Of a DNA stretch of 5,066 nt, positions 4,413 to 5,066 are shown in pieces. The translations under genes and the position numbers were made by a program. The stretch is from Oscillospiraceae bacterium (GTDB lineage: Bacteria > Bacillota > Clostridia > Oscillospirales > Ruminococcaceae), in contig DNUB01000347.1 of the NCBI GenBank assembly GCA_003508605.1, forward strand, positions 1 to 5,066, in the 5' to 3' direction. The notes below the pieces were generated by a model that ran no database searches, was not told where the DNA came from, and saw only the letters and a program-made list of their open reading frames with translations. Within the stretch, counting starts at the first letter, position 1, and each line of letters opens with the position of its first letter.

Positions 4413-4919
4413 ATGCGTATCGGTCACGGCTATGACGTTCATCTTTTTGCGGAAAACAGAAGATTAGTGTTAGGCGGGGTGGAGATCCCCTCCGAAAAAG
4501 GACTTTTGGGTCATTCGGACGCCGACGTTCTGATTCATGCGGTTATGGATTCGCTGCTCGGCGCAGCAGGACTGGGAGATATAGGAAAGCTGTTTCCCGA
4601 CAGCGACCCTGCCTATGAGGGGATATCGAGCCTTGCGCTTTTGGACAAGGTGACTTCTCTTATCGAGCAGAGGGGATACACCGTCGGCAATATAGACTGT
4701 ACGGTAATTATGTTAAAGCCTAAAATATCACGGTATACCGACGAAATGCGCAAAAACATAGCCGCTCACTGTCACACCTCCCCCGATCTGGTCAATGTAA
4801 AGGCCACCACCGAGGAGGGGGCGGGCTTAGGCGAAAATGCGGCGGGAGCCCATGCGGTCTGCCTGCTTAACGGAGGAGCCTTTAACGGCGGAGCGGTTTT
4901 GGGCGGAGTATTTTTTTAG
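4413..4919 (+). CDS. ispF: 2-C-methyl-D-erythritol 2,4-cyclodiphosphate synthase (168 aa)
   Basis: IspF closes 4-diphosphocytidyl-2-C-methylerythritol 2-phosphate into the cyclodiphosphate with release of CMP, in the MEP route to isoprenoids. The family works as a cytoplasmic homotrimer with a metal ion. The metal ligands Asp8, His10 and His42 are in place (GYDVH and DADVLIHAV), as are GHSDAD (33-38), GDIGKLFPD (55-63), the KPKI segment (102-105) and KATTEE (130-135) with Thr132, Thr133 and Glu135. Two things are odd. The loop after KATTEE reads GAGLGENAAGAHAV and seems about two residues shorter than the usual GFTGRGEG-type loop, without its Phe and Arg (positions 139 and 142 in E. coli). 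The protein also ends in an extra Gly-rich tail (about 153-168), where most members stop near 157-160. No frameshift is evident. The start is fixed by an ideal ribosome site. Confidence 0.96.
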   Translation: MRIGHGYDVHLFAENRRLVLGGVEIPSEKGLLGHSDADVLIHAVMDSLLGAAGLGDIGKLFPDSDPAYEGISSLALLDKVTSLIEQRGYTVGNIDCTVIMLKPKISRYTDEMRKNIAAHCHTSPDLVNVKATTEEGAGLGENAAGAHAVCLLNGGAFNGGAVLGGVFF

Positions 4920-5066
4920 TCTTTCAGAGCATATCCGAAAGCAAAGCATTTTTGCGCAATTCCACTGAATACGTGGCGATTTCAAGGAAAAAAGCGCAGG
5001 AATACTAAAGTATTCCGCAATAATCCCTTTTAGGGGATTGCCGCCTGCATTCTTTGACGCAGAAAG
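4920..5066. repeat. non-coding hairpin-rich block after ispF, candidate intergenic repeat element
   Basis: No gene is visible. Several short stems follow one another: 4941-4945/4951-4955 (GCAAA/TTTGC); 4962-4965/4973-4976 (CCAC/GTGG); 4999-5005/5010-5016 (GGAATAC/GTATTCC with TAAA loop, extended past a bulged A by 4996-4997/5017-5018); and 5022-5027/5034-5039 (AATCCC/GGGATT). GCAGG (4996-5000) can also pair with CCTGC (5044-5048) around the last two. None is followed by a T-run, so no clear ispF terminator is seen. The density of hairpins resembles dispersed intergenic repeats of gut Clostridia, but this rests on appearance only, and the block is cut by the window edge. Confidence 0.4.

Noticed and set aside
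4908..4919. T-run at the ispF stop codon as a terminator
   Set aside because: There is no stable stem directly upstream; the T-run encodes the final Phe residues.

Overview
The window looks like chromosomal DNA from a Gram-positive Clostridia bacterium, most likely an Oscillospiraceae/Ruminococcus-type organism. The reasons are strong AAGGAG-type ribosome binding sites, sigma-A promoters with TTGACA boxes, a kinase-like protein with the layout zinc ribbon, kinase fold, membrane segment and PASTA domains, a bifunctional chorismate mutase-prephenate dehydratase, and the MEP isoprenoid pathway. The genus is an inference. No mobile element genes, CRISPR array, tRNA or rRNA are visible.

Layout. 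Positions 1-460 hold no convincing protein gene. On the minus strand there is a near-consensus extended -10 promoter (321-349) that fires leftward into about 300 nt rich in complementary segments, including a possible loop-to-single-strand pseudoknot. This is a candidate structured non-coding RNA. A GC-rich hairpin closes the left edge (9-58). Positions 461-781 (minus) encode a small protein of unknown function with its own promoter about 140 nt upstream. Positions 782-1276 are a divergent regulatory region. A second promoter (985-1013) faces right, and its transcript would begin about 11 nt before a 156-nt domain closed by a 12-bp GC helix (1031-1186), which is a strongly structured leader.

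Positions 1277-3145 encode a 622-residue PASTA-domain receptor kinase homologue. The usual catalytic residues are all replaced (VAIK to VTVR, HRD to HRG, catalytic-loop Asn to Thr, DFG to GFS), so it is probably a pseudokinase. It is followed on the same strand by pheA (3261-4388, phenylalanine synthesis) and ispF (4413-4919, isoprenoid precursor synthesis), each with a strong Shine-Dalgarno site. pheA and ispF are 24 nt apart and are probably co-transcribed. A 115-nt gap with a GC stem-loop separates the pseudokinase gene from pheA and may terminate or attenuate transcription.

The right edge (4920-5066) is non-coding and hairpin-rich and looks like an intergenic repeat-type element.

Functionally, pheA and ispF are housekeeping metabolism. 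The pseudokinase is predicted to sense cell-wall material outside the cell and signal through protein contacts. The most unusual material is the pseudokinase with its folded leader, and the possible RNA gene at the left.
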